Assembly (NCBI RefSeq): GCF_036227265.1
Contig: NZ_CP109446.1
Location: forward strand, 7,953,001-8,017,000
Direction: 5' to 3'
DNA: 64,000 nucleotides
From: Streptomyces sp. NBC_01476
GTDB lineage: Bacteria > Actinomycetota > Actinomycetes > Streptomycetales > Streptomycetaceae
Both the position numbers and the translations under genes were made by a program. The notes under the pieces were generated by a model. It was not told where the DNA came from. It worked only from the letters and a program-made list of their open reading frames with translations, and made no database searches. Below are positions 40,089 to 48,026 of this stretch, piece after piece (the first letter of the stretch is position 1; every line of letters begins with the position of its first letter).

Positions 40089-42070
40089 GACCGCCCCCGG
40101 ACCGCGGTGATCCGCCAGACGTCATTGCTTGCGACGTCACGCGGTTGCTGGACGACCGGGCCGCCCGCCCGGGGCGCCTGGAGCGTCTGCTGGGTGATGG
40201 CGTCGACGACCCGGTAGCCGCCGGGGACGGGTTCGAGCTGCCATTTCTGGCTCTCGGAGGCGGCGCAGGTCTCCGCGGTCGCCGCCGCGCCCTCCTCCAC
40301 CACCACGTGCATGTTGTTCATGGCGCCGTGGCTCACGTCGGCGCACCGCCCGCTGCCGCTGTCGGTGATCCGGTAGTAGCCGTCGGCGGTGGGCGCCAGG
40401 TGCCAGGAGCCCGCGGTGCGGCCGGTGGCCAGCGGGGTGCCGGCAGTGCCGGCGGCGGTCAGCGCACGGCCCGCGGCACTGAGCCGGTAAGTGCCTTCGG
40501 GCAGCGGCTGGACCCACTGCGGACCCCAGCCGGGGGCGTGGCCGATGGCGTCGGCCAGTGCGGTGAAGCCGGCGTAGTCAGCGGTGGGCCGGGGGCTGCC
40601 CCACACACCCTGGGCGAAGGCGCGCAGCGAGGTGGTCATCTGCTGCTGGGTGGTGTTCTCGTTCTCCTTGCCGTAGTTGTCGGGCCAGACCATGTACTCG
40701 GCTCCGGTGACGCGCGAGCCGGGGTCGGTGACCGTCTGGTCGGCGAAGTCCAGCGGGGTCCACCCGGCGTCGTAGAGCCGCTCGGCGTCGGGCTGGTAGC
40801 TGCCGCGTACGTAGTACCAGGCGTCGGTGGCGTTCATGACCTGGTAGCCGGAGTCGAGGAGCTGCTGGGTGGTGACCTTCTCCGGCAGCCAGTGCTCGAT
40901 GACGATGCCCTTGTTGAGCGGCACGGTGTTGGCGCCGGTCAGGCCGTCGTTCCAGATCCGCAGGGTCCGGCCCTTGGAGCGCACATAGGTGTCGACCCGG
41001 TTGACGAAGTCGATGTACGCGTCCTGGGCGGTGGCACCGGGCCCGAACTTCGCCTGGGCGTAGGCCAGCAGCTGCGGGAAGTTGGAGTAGGCCGAGTTGA
41101 CCATGTACTCATCGGCGCCCATGTGGAAAGAGGGGCCGGGGAACACGCTCAGGTCCTCGTCGATCAGGTGCGTGTAGAAGGTGAACGACGCGGGGTTGGT
41201 GACGTCCAGCCGGGTCGGGTCCTTGACCCCTGCGGAGTTGGTGAGCTGCAGATCGGGGTACGGCGTGATGTACGGGTCCACGTGCCCGGGGGAGTTGATC
41301 TCCGGGATCACCGTGATGTGGTACTTGGCGGCGAGCGCGACCAGCGAGCGGATCTCCGGCTTGGTGTAGTAGGAGAACGTGTTGATCGCCGGGTAGGCGT
41401 CGCTGCGGACCTTCAGCTCCACGTGCAGCGTGTTGAGCTTGAGGTACGCCATGTCCTTGATCAGACGGTCGAACCAGGCGTCGGTGTTGTAGGTGTAGCA
41501 GGCGCAGACGCCGACCGCGCGTTCCCTGGCGGCTGGTACGTCGGTGGTGCTGCCGGCCGGCAACGCGGCGCCCGCGGTGAGCAGTTGCAGGATCGTCCGG
41601 GTGCCATAGAAGACGCCGCCGCCGGTACGGCCGGTCACCTGCGCCTCGGCGCCGATCCGCAGCGCGTACCCCTCCGTGCCGAGGTCGGCGCGCCGTGAGT
41701 CGGTGCGCAGCACGATGTCGCCGGGGCGGGCGGGGCCGCTGACCACCGGGATCCGCCAGCCGCGGGCCTGCCGCAGGTCCTCCGCGAGCGTCACCGCGGT
41801 GGACCGGCTTGCCGCGTCGGTGTCGATCCTGGACCTCGGGCCGAGCCGCAACGAGCCCTTCGCAGCGGTCCAGTTGTCGAGTGCCGGGATCACCGCGGGG
41901 CGGCCTGCGGTGGCCGGGGCCGTGGGGGCGGTCGTGGCCGTGGCGGCGCCGGCGCCGGTGAGGACGGCTGCCGTCAGACCGAGGCACACCGCCGCTCCGG
42001 TCAGCGGCCTGATCAGCCGTCTCGCGCGCCGCCGGGTGCCGCCGCGGCCGCCTTCATCAAGGGATGTCAT
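40085..42070 (-). CDS. Secreted beta-N-acetylhexosaminidase, GH20, with ricin-type lectin tail
   Basis: 661-residue exported enzyme with a basic, hydrophobic signal peptide (about residues 20-45). The GH20 domain includes WFDRLIKDMAYLKLNTLHVEL, ITVIPEINSPGHVDPY and the catalytic pair in SFHMGADEYM (Asp-Glu, about residues 308-317), then WNDG and MVWPDNYG. From about residue 510 a beta-trefoil-like lectin domain is seen (YYRITDSGSGRCADVSHG, SQKWQLEPVPGGYRVVDAITQQTLQ). First gene of the operon with the fucosidase; its promoter region carries one half of the paired RpiR sites. Releases GlcNAc/GalNAc from glycans outside the cell. Confidence 0.9.
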   Translation of the reverse strand: MTSLDEGGRGGTRRRARRLIRPLTGAAVCLGLTAAVLTGAGAATATTAPTAPATAGRPAVIPALDNWTAAKGSLRLGPRSRIDTDAASRSTAVTLAEDLRQARGWRIPVVSGPARPGDIVLRTDSRRADLGTEGYALRIGAEAQVTGRTGGGVFYGTRTILQLLTAGAALPAGSTTDVPAARERAVGVCACYTYNTDAWFDRLIKDMAYLKLNTLHVELKVRSDAYPAINTFSYYTKPEIRSLVALAAKYHITVIPEINSPGHVDPYITPYPDLQLTNSAGVKDPTRLDVTNPASFTFYTHLIDEDLSVFPGPSFHMGADEYMVNSAYSNFPQLLAYAQAKFGPGATAQDAYIDFVNRVDTYVRSKGRTLRIWNDGLTGANTVPLNKGIVIEHWLPEKVTTQQLLDSGYQVMNATDAWYYVRGSYQPDAERLYDAGWTPLDFADQTVTDPGSRVTGAEYMVWPDNYGKENENTTQQQMTTSLRAFAQGVWGSPRPTADYAGFTALADAIGHAPGWGPQWVQPLPEGTYRLSAAGRALTAAGTAGTPLATGRTAGSWHLAPTADGYYRITDSGSGRCADVSHGAMNNMHVVVEEGAAATAETCAASESQKWQLEPVPGGYRVVDAITQQTLQAPRAGGPVVQQPRDVASNDVWRITAVRGRS

Positions 42071-42090
42071 CGGGTGCGCTCCAGAGTCGA

Positions 42091-42106
42091 AGAAAAATTA
42101 TTCTCC
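42091..42106 (-). promoter_or_regulatory. RpiR operator copy before the GH20/GH29 operon
   Basis: On the minus strand GGAGAATAATTTTTCT, 21-36 bases before the hexosaminidase ATG. It shares GGAGAATAATT with the copy at 42184-42198, each oriented with its own gene. The region is strikingly AT-rich for this genome. Confidence 0.65.
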
Positions 42107-42160
42107 GCTGAGGGACTCTGCACGCCGCTCACCGGCCACGTCAAGGGTCAGAGAGCGGCG

Positions 42161-42198
42161 TTGACACTCCTCGGCACAGCAATGGAGAATAATTCTTT
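42161..42198 (+). promoter_or_regulatory. RpiR promoter with overlapping operator
   Basis: TTGACA (42161-42166) is a consensus -35 box; GAGAAT (42185-42190) lies 18 bp downstream as -10. The operator GGAGAATAATTCTTT (42184-42198), with palindromic core GAAT-A-ATTC, covers the -10 box, implying repression by autoregulation. Confidence 0.6.
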
Positions 42199-42221
42199 GC
42201 CCATCCGGGAGGAATCGCCCT

Positions 42222-43109
42222 ATGCGTACAGCTTTCGAGGCCACCGACGACGGAGTCGTCGACCGCATCCGCGGACTGCTGCCCGGACTGCCCGAAGCCC
42301 AGCGCGCGACCGCCGAGCTGATCCTCGACGACCCCGCCGCGGTGGCCCGGATGACCATCCTCGACCTCGCCGACGCCTGCCGGGTCTCCACCGGCAGCAT
42401 CACCCGGTTCTGCCGCTCGCTGGGCCTGCCCGGCTACGCCGCGCTGCGGATCGCCCTCGCGTCCGACACCGGCCGCACCGAACGCGAGACCTGGCAGGCC
42501 AACATCGGCCGGCAGATCTCGGAGCGCGACGGCCTCGCCCAGGTCGCCGACGCCATTTCCGCGGCCGTCCGCCACTCGGTCGGCGAGACCCTGGGCCGCC
42601 TCGACCTCGCGGCCGTCGAGAAGACCGCCTCGGCGATCGCCGGAGCCCGCCGCGTCGAGATCTGCGGGGCGGGCGGCAGCGCGGGCATGGGCACCGAGTT
42701 CCAGCACCGCATCTTCCGGATCGGCGTCCCCGCCTGGTCGTGGAGCGACACCCAGGTGGCCCTCACCGGCGCGGCCCTGCTCGGGCCGCTCGATGTGATG
42801 CTCGCCATCTCGCACAGCGGCAGCACCCGCGAAGTCACCGACCTGGCCGCGGAAGCGGCCGCCCGCGGCGCCACCACGGTCGCTGTCACCAACGACCCCC
42901 GCTCCCCGCTGGCCCGCCGCGTCGACCTGGTCCTGACCACCGCGGTCCCCACCGACGCCCCCGGGCACGCCAGCATCCTCAGCCGGCACGCCCAGATGGC
43001 CGTTCTCGACCTGCTCTACATCGCCGTCGCACAGCGCACCTACGACCAGACCACCGAGGCGATGGCCGCCACCACCGAAGCGGTCCGGCCCTACAAGCAG
43101 GCCCCGTAG
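42222..43109 (+). CDS. MurR/RpiR family transcriptional regulator (HTH + SIS)
   Basis: 295-residue regulator. N-terminal HTH_6 (LPGLPEAQRATAELILDDPAAVARMTILDLADACRVSTGSITRFCRSLGLPGYAALRIAL, residues 18-77) and a SIS phosphosugar-binding domain (ARRVEICGAGGSAGMGTEFQHRIFRIGVPA, then VMLAISHSGSTREV, about residues 135-220). The HSGST loop binds sugar phosphates, probably GlcNAc-6-P or a derivative, given the adjacent hexosaminidase. GGGAGGA precedes ATG 42222. Divergent from the GH20/GH29 operon with matched operators. Confidence 0.9.
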   Translation: MRTAFEATDDGVVDRIRGLLPGLPEAQRATAELILDDPAAVARMTILDLADACRVSTGSITRFCRSLGLPGYAALRIALASDTGRTERETWQANIGRQISERDGLAQVADAISAAVRHSVGETLGRLDLAAVEKTASAIAGARRVEICGAGGSAGMGTEFQHRIFRIGVPAWSWSDTQVALTGAALLGPLDVMLAISHSGSTREVTDLAAEAAARGATTVAVTNDPRSPLARRVDLVLTTAVPTDAPGHASILSRHAQMAVLDLLYIAVAQRTYDQTTEAMAATTEAVRPYKQAP

Positions 43110-43116
43110 GAAAGGT

Positions 43117-43149
43117 GCTCCTCCCCGCCGAGCCGGGCGGGGGAGGAGC
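43117..43149. terminator. Hairpin between convergent RpiR and VanX-like genes
   Basis: GCTCCTCCCCGCC (43117-43129) pairs with GGCGGGGGAGGAGC (43136-43149) with one bulged G. Positioned for both strands. Confidence 0.7.
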
Positions 43150-43161
43150 GCCGGCGCCGGG

Positions 43162-43965
43162 TCAGCTCAACGACGCCCGGGTGACGGGGAAGTCGAAGTA
43201 CGTCGACGGGTAGGGCTCGTTGTCGAGGGTGTAGTGCCACCACTCGACCGGCAGATTGGTGAAACCGGCCGCTTCCATGGCCTTCTTGAGCCTCAGCCGG
43301 TTGGCCAGCGGCGCACCGGTGATCCGGGGGTCCAGGGTGTTGGCGAGCGTGTCGAAGCAGTCGAAGCCGGTGCCCATGTCGATGGAGTTGTCGGGGAAAC
43401 GGGCGGCACGGTCCGCGTAACAGGGCACCAGCGGCTCACCCGGGACATACGGACGGGTCCCGACGGCCGGGAGCCGGACGACGGTGAGGTCCATGGTGCT
43501 GCCCCTGCTGTGGCCGGACTGCGCGGCGATGTAGCCGTCGGTGAAGAGATCGGTCTTGTCCTCGTCGGGATAGAACTCGCCCTTCATCCGCTGGTCGTCG
43601 AGGTCCTGCGCCCAGCGGACGAAGTTGTCGACGGCACGCTGGGGGCGGTAACAGTCGTAGACCTTGAGCGAGTAGCCGGTCCGCAGCAGCTTCTGCTGGA
43701 CCCGGTGGAGCGCGAGAGCGGCCGGCCTGGTGAGGATGCAGACCGGCTGGACATAGCCGTCCACGGGTGTTCCGACGAAATTGTGCGGCGTCGCGTAGCG
43801 GATCTCCTGGATGACGGAGGGGTCGACCGAGGCGAGGGCGACGAAGTCGGCCGGTGCCTTCACATCCTCCGCGACGGCCGCGGGTGAGAAGAACAGGGCG
43901 GACCCCATCATGACCAACGCCAGGACCAGTGCGCGCGTCGTCCGTGATTCTGCGGTGCGTAACAT
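43162..43965 (-). CDS. Secreted D-Ala-D-Ala dipeptidase, VanX-like (peptidase M15D)
   Basis: 267-residue precursor with an N-terminal signal peptide (RALVLALVMMGSALFFSPAAVA, about residues 11-32). The zinc motif SGHSRGSTMDLTVV (about residues 150-163; SxHxxGxxxD) and EWWHYTL (about 244-250, catalytic Glu and third ligand His) are intact, as is YDCYRPQRAV. Unlike VanX of resistance clusters, it is exported and no vanH/vanA genes are adjacent, so a role in peptidoglycan recycling is more likely than glycopeptide resistance. No ribosome-binding site is seen; a TATACC box (43978-43973, minus) ends seven bases before position 43966, so the mRNA may be near-leaderless. Confidence 0.87.
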   Translation of the reverse strand: MLRTAESRTTRALVLALVMMGSALFFSPAAVAEDVKAPADFVALASVDPSVIQEIRYATPHNFVGTPVDGYVQPVCILTRPAALALHRVQQKLLRTGYSLKVYDCYRPQRAVDNFVRWAQDLDDQRMKGEFYPDEDKTDLFTDGYIAAQSGHSRGSTMDLTVVRLPAVGTRPYVPGEPLVPCYADRAARFPDNSIDMGTGFDCFDTLANTLDPRITGAPLANRLRLKKAMEAAGFTNLPVEWWHYTLDNEPYPSTYFDFPVTRASLS

Positions 43966-43978
43966 GCGCGAAGGTATA

Positions 43979-44419
43979 TCAGCCGGAGCCGGCGTCCAGG
44001 TCGACGCGGGCGGTGAGGCGTTTGCCGACCGGCTCCTGGTAGACCTCGAAGCTCTCGCTCAGCGCCAGCACGATCTCCAGGCCGTGGCCGCCGGCCCGCC
44101 CGGGTCCGGGTCCGCGGGGGACCGGCGGCTCCGGGCTGCTGTCGGTGACGGAGATCTCCAGTAGCCGGCCGGCGATCCGCAGGGACAGCAGGAACGGACC
44201 GGGTGCGTACTTCACCGCGTTGGTGACCAGTTCGCTCACGATCAGCTGGACATCGAGCGTGACCCGGTGCGAGGGCGGCTGCTCCGGCCAGTGGCGCGGG
44301 TCCTCCAGGAAGGCGGCGGCCAGCCGGCGAGCCGCGGAGATGGACTCCGGACTGCCCTCATAGGAGAGCGAGGTGGTGGATGACACCTTCGCGCCCGTCG
44401 CGTCCTGATGATCGGGCAC
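43979..44419 (-). CDS. HATPase_c anti-sigma-type ATP-binding protein
   Basis: 146-residue GHKL-fold protein of the RsbW/SpoIIAB-like family abundant in Streptomyces. The N-box is VSELVTNAVKYAPGPF (about residues 61-76) and the G-box GRAGGHGLEIVLAL (about 107-120). Such proteins bind or phosphorylate STAS partners and sequester sigma factors. Start is GTG 44419. It lies between the VanX-like gene (13 bp downstream) and a row of ANTAR regulators; an STAS protein is at 48027, and a SigB/SigF-type sigma at 24 kb. Confidence 0.85.
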   Translation of the reverse strand: MPDHQDATGAKVSSTTSLSYEGSPESISAARRLAAAFLEDPRHWPEQPPSHRVTLDVQLIVSELVTNAVKYAPGPFLLSLRIAGRLLEISVTDSSPEPPVPRGPGPGRAGGHGLEIVLALSESFEVYQEPVGKRLTARVDLDAGSG

Positions 44420-44520
44420 CCGCGCTCCGTCCGTCCTCCGCCCGGCAATCCATCGTTGCCCCTCGCGACAACTACCACGTTTGTGCCTTTACGTGCTACC
44501 GGCGGGTACTGTGCCGGCTC

Positions 44521-45258
44521 TCACAGTGGCCGGTCAGGGGCGGGGTCGAGATCCCGGCCGTCCGGCGGTTCCCCGAAGCCGCCGAGGAGTTCGGCGCACA
44601 CCTCGTGCAGCGTGATCCCGCGGCGCCGGGCGCCGGACCTGAGGATGGCGGTCGCCCGCTGCGGGGTGCAGTGCCGCTGCGCGATGACGACGCCGGTCGC
44701 CCGGTCGACGGTGGCGCGGGACTTCAGCTCGGCCTGCAGGCCGTCGTTGAAGACCTGCACGTCGGCCAGCCGTTGGGCAAGCGCGATGGCACCGGTCGCC
44801 TGCGCGGCGAGCGACCGCAGCACGGCGAGGTCGGCGTCGGCGAATCCGTCCGGGCTGCCGGCGTAGAGATTGATGGCTCCCGCGGTGTCCGTGCGGGAGG
44901 CGATGGGCAGCGACAGGGACGAGTTGGTCCCGCAGGAGACCGCGTACGCCGGATAGTCGCCCCAGCGCCGCTCGGCCGGCATGTCGGTCACCGAGACCTC
45001 CTGCCCGGTCCGCAGCGCCTGCAGGCAGGGTCCGTCGTCCTGGCCGTACTGCTTCTCGTCCAGCCGGGAGGCGGTGGCACCCGTGCTGGCCACGGTCAGC
45101 GGGCGCCCGTCCCGCTCCAGGGTGATCCCGCAGCCGTCGCAGGACGGAGCCTGGTCCATCGAGCGCACCGCGAGCGCGAGCAGGAACTCCTCCAGCGTCT
45201 TCGTGGTGAGCAGCAGTGCGGTCAGATCCGGTGTCCCGGGATCCGGTGTGCCCTTCAT
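44521..45258 (-). CDS. GAF-ANTAR signal-responsive antiterminator (1)
   Basis: 245 residues: N-terminal GAF domain (about 10-165, with CGITLERDGRPLTVASTGATA and DDGPCLQALRTG) and C-terminal ANTAR domain (LKSRATVDRATGVVIAQRHCTPQRATAILRSGARRRGITLHEVCAELLG, about 180-230). ANTAR domains bind paired RNA hairpins and prevent termination; GAF senses a small ligand. ATG 45258 follows GAGGGGA. First of four consecutive ANTAR genes counted from the left. Confidence 0.87.
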   Translation of the reverse strand: MKGTPDPGTPDLTALLLTTKTLEEFLLALAVRSMDQAPSCDGCGITLERDGRPLTVASTGATASRLDEKQYGQDDGPCLQALRTGQEVSVTDMPAERRWGDYPAYAVSCGTNSSLSLPIASRTDTAGAINLYAGSPDGFADADLAVLRSLAAQATGAIALAQRLADVQVFNDGLQAELKSRATVDRATGVVIAQRHCTPQRATAILRSGARRRGITLHEVCAELLGGFGEPPDGRDLDPAPDRPL

Positions 45259-45474
45259 GGTCGTCCCCTCGCGCGAGCGCTCCGGCCCGCTGATCGGCAT
45301 CAGATGTGCCGCCGGGGACCACAGGGCTCCAGCCCGGGGAGATGACTCCGACATCCCGCCGACCGTCCGGTCCGGAAAGGGACACGAAGAGCAGCCGACT
45401 CCGTTCAAGCCTCCCACGCGTCCGGCCGCCCGTACAGCGACGGAGTGCCCGCCCGGCCCGCTGCGGGGAGGCCG

Positions 45475-46203
45475 CTACGGGGAGGAGAGGACGTCCTGGA
45501 CGCTCAGGGTGCGCCCCAGCAGGGCCTGGGCCGCCTCGGCGGGGCGGATGCCGGTGCGCAGTGCGTGCCTCCGCAGGGCGAGCGCGGCTTCGGGGATGGT
45601 CAGGCCGCCGCCGGCCGCGAGCATGCCCAGTGCCGTCTCCAGAGACGTCTTGGCGGAGATCACCGACTGGATCCGGGTGAGGATGTCGGAGGGCCGTGCC
45701 GTGTCGGACTGCCACTGCATCATCGCGGTCGCCGCCACCCTGGCCAGGGCCGCCAGCAGCGCCAGGTCGTCCGGCGTCAGCGTGCCGGTGGCGTCCGCCA
45801 ACAAGTTGAGGGAGCCCACCTGTTGGTCCTGGACCCGAACCGGCACCGCGGCGGCCCCCCGGAACCCGGCGTCGAGCGCCGCGGCCGTGAACCGCGGCCA
45901 GCGGCCGGTGGCCGCGGCGAGGTCGGGTGCCTCGACCGTGTGCCGGATCCGCAGGCAGTCGACGCAGGGGCCCTCACCGGTCCGCACCTGCAGCATCTCC
46001 AGCACATCGCCCCGCTCGTCGGAGACCGCCACCGTCCGGAGCCGGCCGCGAGCGGTGACCATCATGAGACCGGCCGAGTCCGCACCGGTGAGACGTACGC
46101 AGTGGCTGACGAGCCGGTCGGCGAGGACCAACGGGTCGACCCGCGTGTCGAAAGTGTCCGTGACGCTCATGAACGCCTCGGTGACGTGCCGTAGTCGGCT
46201 CAT
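45475..46203 (-). CDS. GAF-ANTAR signal-responsive antiterminator (2)
   Basis: 242 residues. The GAF domain spans about 25-165 (ADSAGLMMVTARGRLRTVAVSDE, GEGPCVDCLRIRHTVEAPDL). The C-terminal ANTAR-like three-helix domain (ILTRIQSVISAKTSLETALGMLAAGGGLTIPEAALALRRHALRTGIRPAEAAQALLG) departs from the usual VIDQAKGxLM core, so RNA specificity may differ. Same direction as its neighbours but with a 216-bp gap to the ANTAR(1) gene, so it may have its own promoter. Confidence 0.82.
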   Translation of the reverse strand: MSRLRHVTEAFMSVTDTFDTRVDPLVLADRLVSHCVRLTGADSAGLMMVTARGRLRTVAVSDERGDVLEMLQVRTGEGPCVDCLRIRHTVEAPDLAAATGRWPRFTAAALDAGFRGAAAVPVRVQDQQVGSLNLLADATGTLTPDDLALLAALARVAATAMMQWQSDTARPSDILTRIQSVISAKTSLETALGMLAAGGGLTIPEAALALRRHALRTGIRPAEAAQALLGRTLSVQDVLSSP

Positions 46204-46223
46204 ACCGGACTCACCATCCCCCT

Positions 46224-47003
46224 CTACTCATCGAAGCGCACTGTGCGCGCGATGACCCCGCGCGCGACGTCGGTGATCGTCCGGCCTTCGGCGAAAGCGT
46301 ACGCGCGCAGCCGGGCCAGTGCGTGCTGTGGATCGACCCCGAGCTGCACCATCACCATGCCCGTGGCGTAGTGCACTTCGGCGTGATCGGACTCGGCGGC
46401 GTCCAGCCACGACGACATGTCGTGCCCGTTGTCCGACACCGCTTCCGCGCTCGTCTGAATCTTCATCAGGGCGAAGGTGATGGCATCGCTCGCCGGGAAG
46501 GCGAACGCCATGTCCCGCGCGCTCAGCGGACCAGGAGCCCGGCGGTAGAGGTCGAGCGTGCCGACTCCCACCGCCCCGCTGCCCAGCGGGAAGGAGAACA
46601 CCGCACGCACCCCCAGTTCCAGCGCCCGCTGGGCGAAGACCGGCCAGCGCCAGGCGTCCGCCCGGTCGGTGAGATCGCCCGCCAGCACCGGAGCGACCAG
46701 CCGCAGCGCGCTGCGGCACGGGCCGTCACCCAGGCTGTACTGCGCCTCTGCCAGTTGCGCGGCCACCGGGTCGCTCGACCACCACAGGGCGCCGAGCCCC
46801 GGTTCACCGGACAGGGAGACCGAGGCGCCGCTGATGTCGAGCAGGTCCACGCACGCCTGGCAGAGGCGGGCCGGGACCGCGTGCGCCTCCTGGCCGGCCA
46901 TGGCATCCGCCAGCGCACGGGTGAAGACACGCCGGTCCGCATCAGGGATCCGGGCCGGCCCCGTTCCCCGCTCGCCCTCTTCGTCCGGACGGCCGGACCT
47001 CAC
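46224..47003 (-). CDS. GAF-ANTAR signal-responsive antiterminator (3)
   Basis: 259 residues. GAF domain about 20-170 (LCQACVDLLDISGASVSLSGEPGLGALWWSSDPVAAQLAEAQYSLGDGPCRSAL) and ANTAR domain about 200-255 (DHAEVHYATGMVMVQLGVDPQHALARLRAYAFAEGRTITDVARGVIARTV). GTG 47003 is chosen because GGAGG lies seven bases upstream and homology begins close by; the frame is open far upstream but those residues are Arg/Gly-rich and non-conserved. It lies 20 bp upstream of the next gene (2). Confidence 0.83.
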   Translation of the reverse strand: MRSGRPDEEGERGTGPARIPDADRRVFTRALADAMAGQEAHAVPARLCQACVDLLDISGASVSLSGEPGLGALWWSSDPVAAQLAEAQYSLGDGPCRSALRLVAPVLAGDLTDRADAWRWPVFAQRALELGVRAVFSFPLGSGAVGVGTLDLYRRAPGPLSARDMAFAFPASDAITFALMKIQTSAEAVSDNGHDMSSWLDAAESDHAEVHYATGMVMVQLGVDPQHALARLRAYAFAEGRTITDVARGVIARTVRFDE

Positions 47004-47089
47004 CCACTCACCTCCGCACCTGTGCCGGGGACCGCGACTGCGACCACGACTGCGACCGTGGCGACGGCCACGACGGACATCATCCGCCA

Positions 47090-47437
47090 TCAGGTGCCGC
47101 GCGCGGCACGCACCCGCCGCAGCGCGACCACCAGGGCGCGGTGCACCTCCGGCGGCAGGGGCGTACCACTGACCCCGTCGACGACGGATCGGGCGACATC
47201 GCGCACCTTGACGTTGGCGTGCTGCGAGACCTCCACCAGGAGCTGCCATGCCTGCTCCTTCGTGCAGGGGGCGGTGGCCATGATCACCCCGCGCGCCATG
47301 TCGATGACCGGATACGACTCCAGGGCACGCCGCAGCCCGGTCGCTTCTTCCCGCAGACAGGCGACCTCGGCGCGGGGCGCTTCGCGCTCCGGCGCGGATG
47401 CCCCGCCGCACAGGTCGCCGGGCGTCCGCTGCCTCAT
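47090..47437 (-). CDS. Stand-alone ANTAR protein (4)
   Basis: 115 residues: coiled-coil start (EREAPRAEVACLREEATGLRRALES) then a complete ANTAR domain (YPVIDMARGVIMATAPCTKEQAWQLLVEVSQHANVKVRDVARSVVDGVSG). No sensor domain is present, so it may be controlled by expression or by pairing with its neighbour. ATG 47437 overlaps the stop of the upstream ANTAR-like gene by four bases (ATGA), coupling the two. Confidence 0.82.
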   Translation of the reverse strand: MRQRTPGDLCGGASAPEREAPRAEVACLREEATGLRRALESYPVIDMARGVIMATAPCTKEQAWQLLVEVSQHANVKVRDVARSVVDGVSGTPLPPEVHRALVVALRRVRAARGT

Positions 47438-47805
47438 CGTCCCGCCTCCGCTGCCGCACTCGTGGGCGGTAACTGCGCCAGGACCGTGCGCAGCGCCGAC
47501 CGCACCGGGTCGGCGAGTTCCGCGCCGCCGATCCCTTCCACCAGCAGGCCGGCGAACTCCTCCACGCCGGTGTCCGTCGCCGCGGCGGCGGCCAGCAGCG
47601 CACCGCTCGCCTCGTGCAGCGAGCAGCGGCCCACGGCCATGACCACTCCGCAGGCCATGTCGAGCGTCGCCCGTGCGGCGATCGTCGCGCGCAGGCCGGC
47701 GATCTCGTGCCGCAGCGTCTCCGCCTCCCGCGCGGGTGCGCCCGCCACCGCGTCGGCTGCCGCGGAGCCGTCGACCGCGGTTTCCGGCCGGACCGTACGC
47801 GTCAC
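47434..47805 (-). CDS. Divergent ANTAR-like protein (5)
   Basis: 123 residues with the same layout as the overlapping downstream gene: a short coiled coil (REAETLRHEIAGLRATIAA), then RATLDMACGVVMAVGRCSLHEASGALLAAAAATDTGVEEFAGLLVEGIGG. The helix pattern fits ANTAR but many conserved positions are Ala, so it may be a non-binding or inhibitory partner of gene (4). Start is GTG 47805. Confidence 0.72.
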   Translation of the reverse strand: MTRTVRPETAVDGSAAADAVAGAPAREAETLRHEIAGLRATIAARATLDMACGVVMAVGRCSLHEASGALLAAAAATDTGVEEFAGLLVEGIGGAELADPVRSALRTVLAQLPPTSAAAEAGR

Positions 47806-47914
47806 GAGACCCCCTCCGGCGGCCGTTCGACGGCCTGTCCGTTCCGCCTGCGGCTGTTGCCGGAGTCAGTCTGCCGTGACGCCGGACCTCAGGCCACCAC
47901 ACCGCACCGCAGAC

Positions 47915-47939
47915 GGCGCGCGCTCTGCCAGCGCGCGCC
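47915..47939. other. Perfect 10-bp hairpin in the ANTAR/STAS intergenic region
   Basis: GGCGCGCGCT (47915-47924), loop CTGCC, AGCGCGCGCC (47930-47939). It lies between divergent genes, so it is not an obvious terminator; it could be an operator or RNA structure. Confidence 0.45.
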
Positions 47940-48026
47940 GGTCAAGTGAGCCGTGGCGCCCCGGCGTACGCCATCGCGCTCGGCCGGCTTGACTGTTAGG
48001 GTCTCCGGCAGGTCAGGAAGCGGCCT

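Noticed and set aside
43162..43965. VanX-like gene as evidence of a glycopeptide-resistance cluster
   Set aside because: No vanR/S, vanH or vanA genes are nearby and the protein has a signal peptide.
47989..48002. TTGACT followed by TAGGGT as a promoter for the STAS gene
   Set aside because: Only two bases separate the hexamers, so they cannot be a -35/-10 pair; TAGGGT alone may still be a -10 box.
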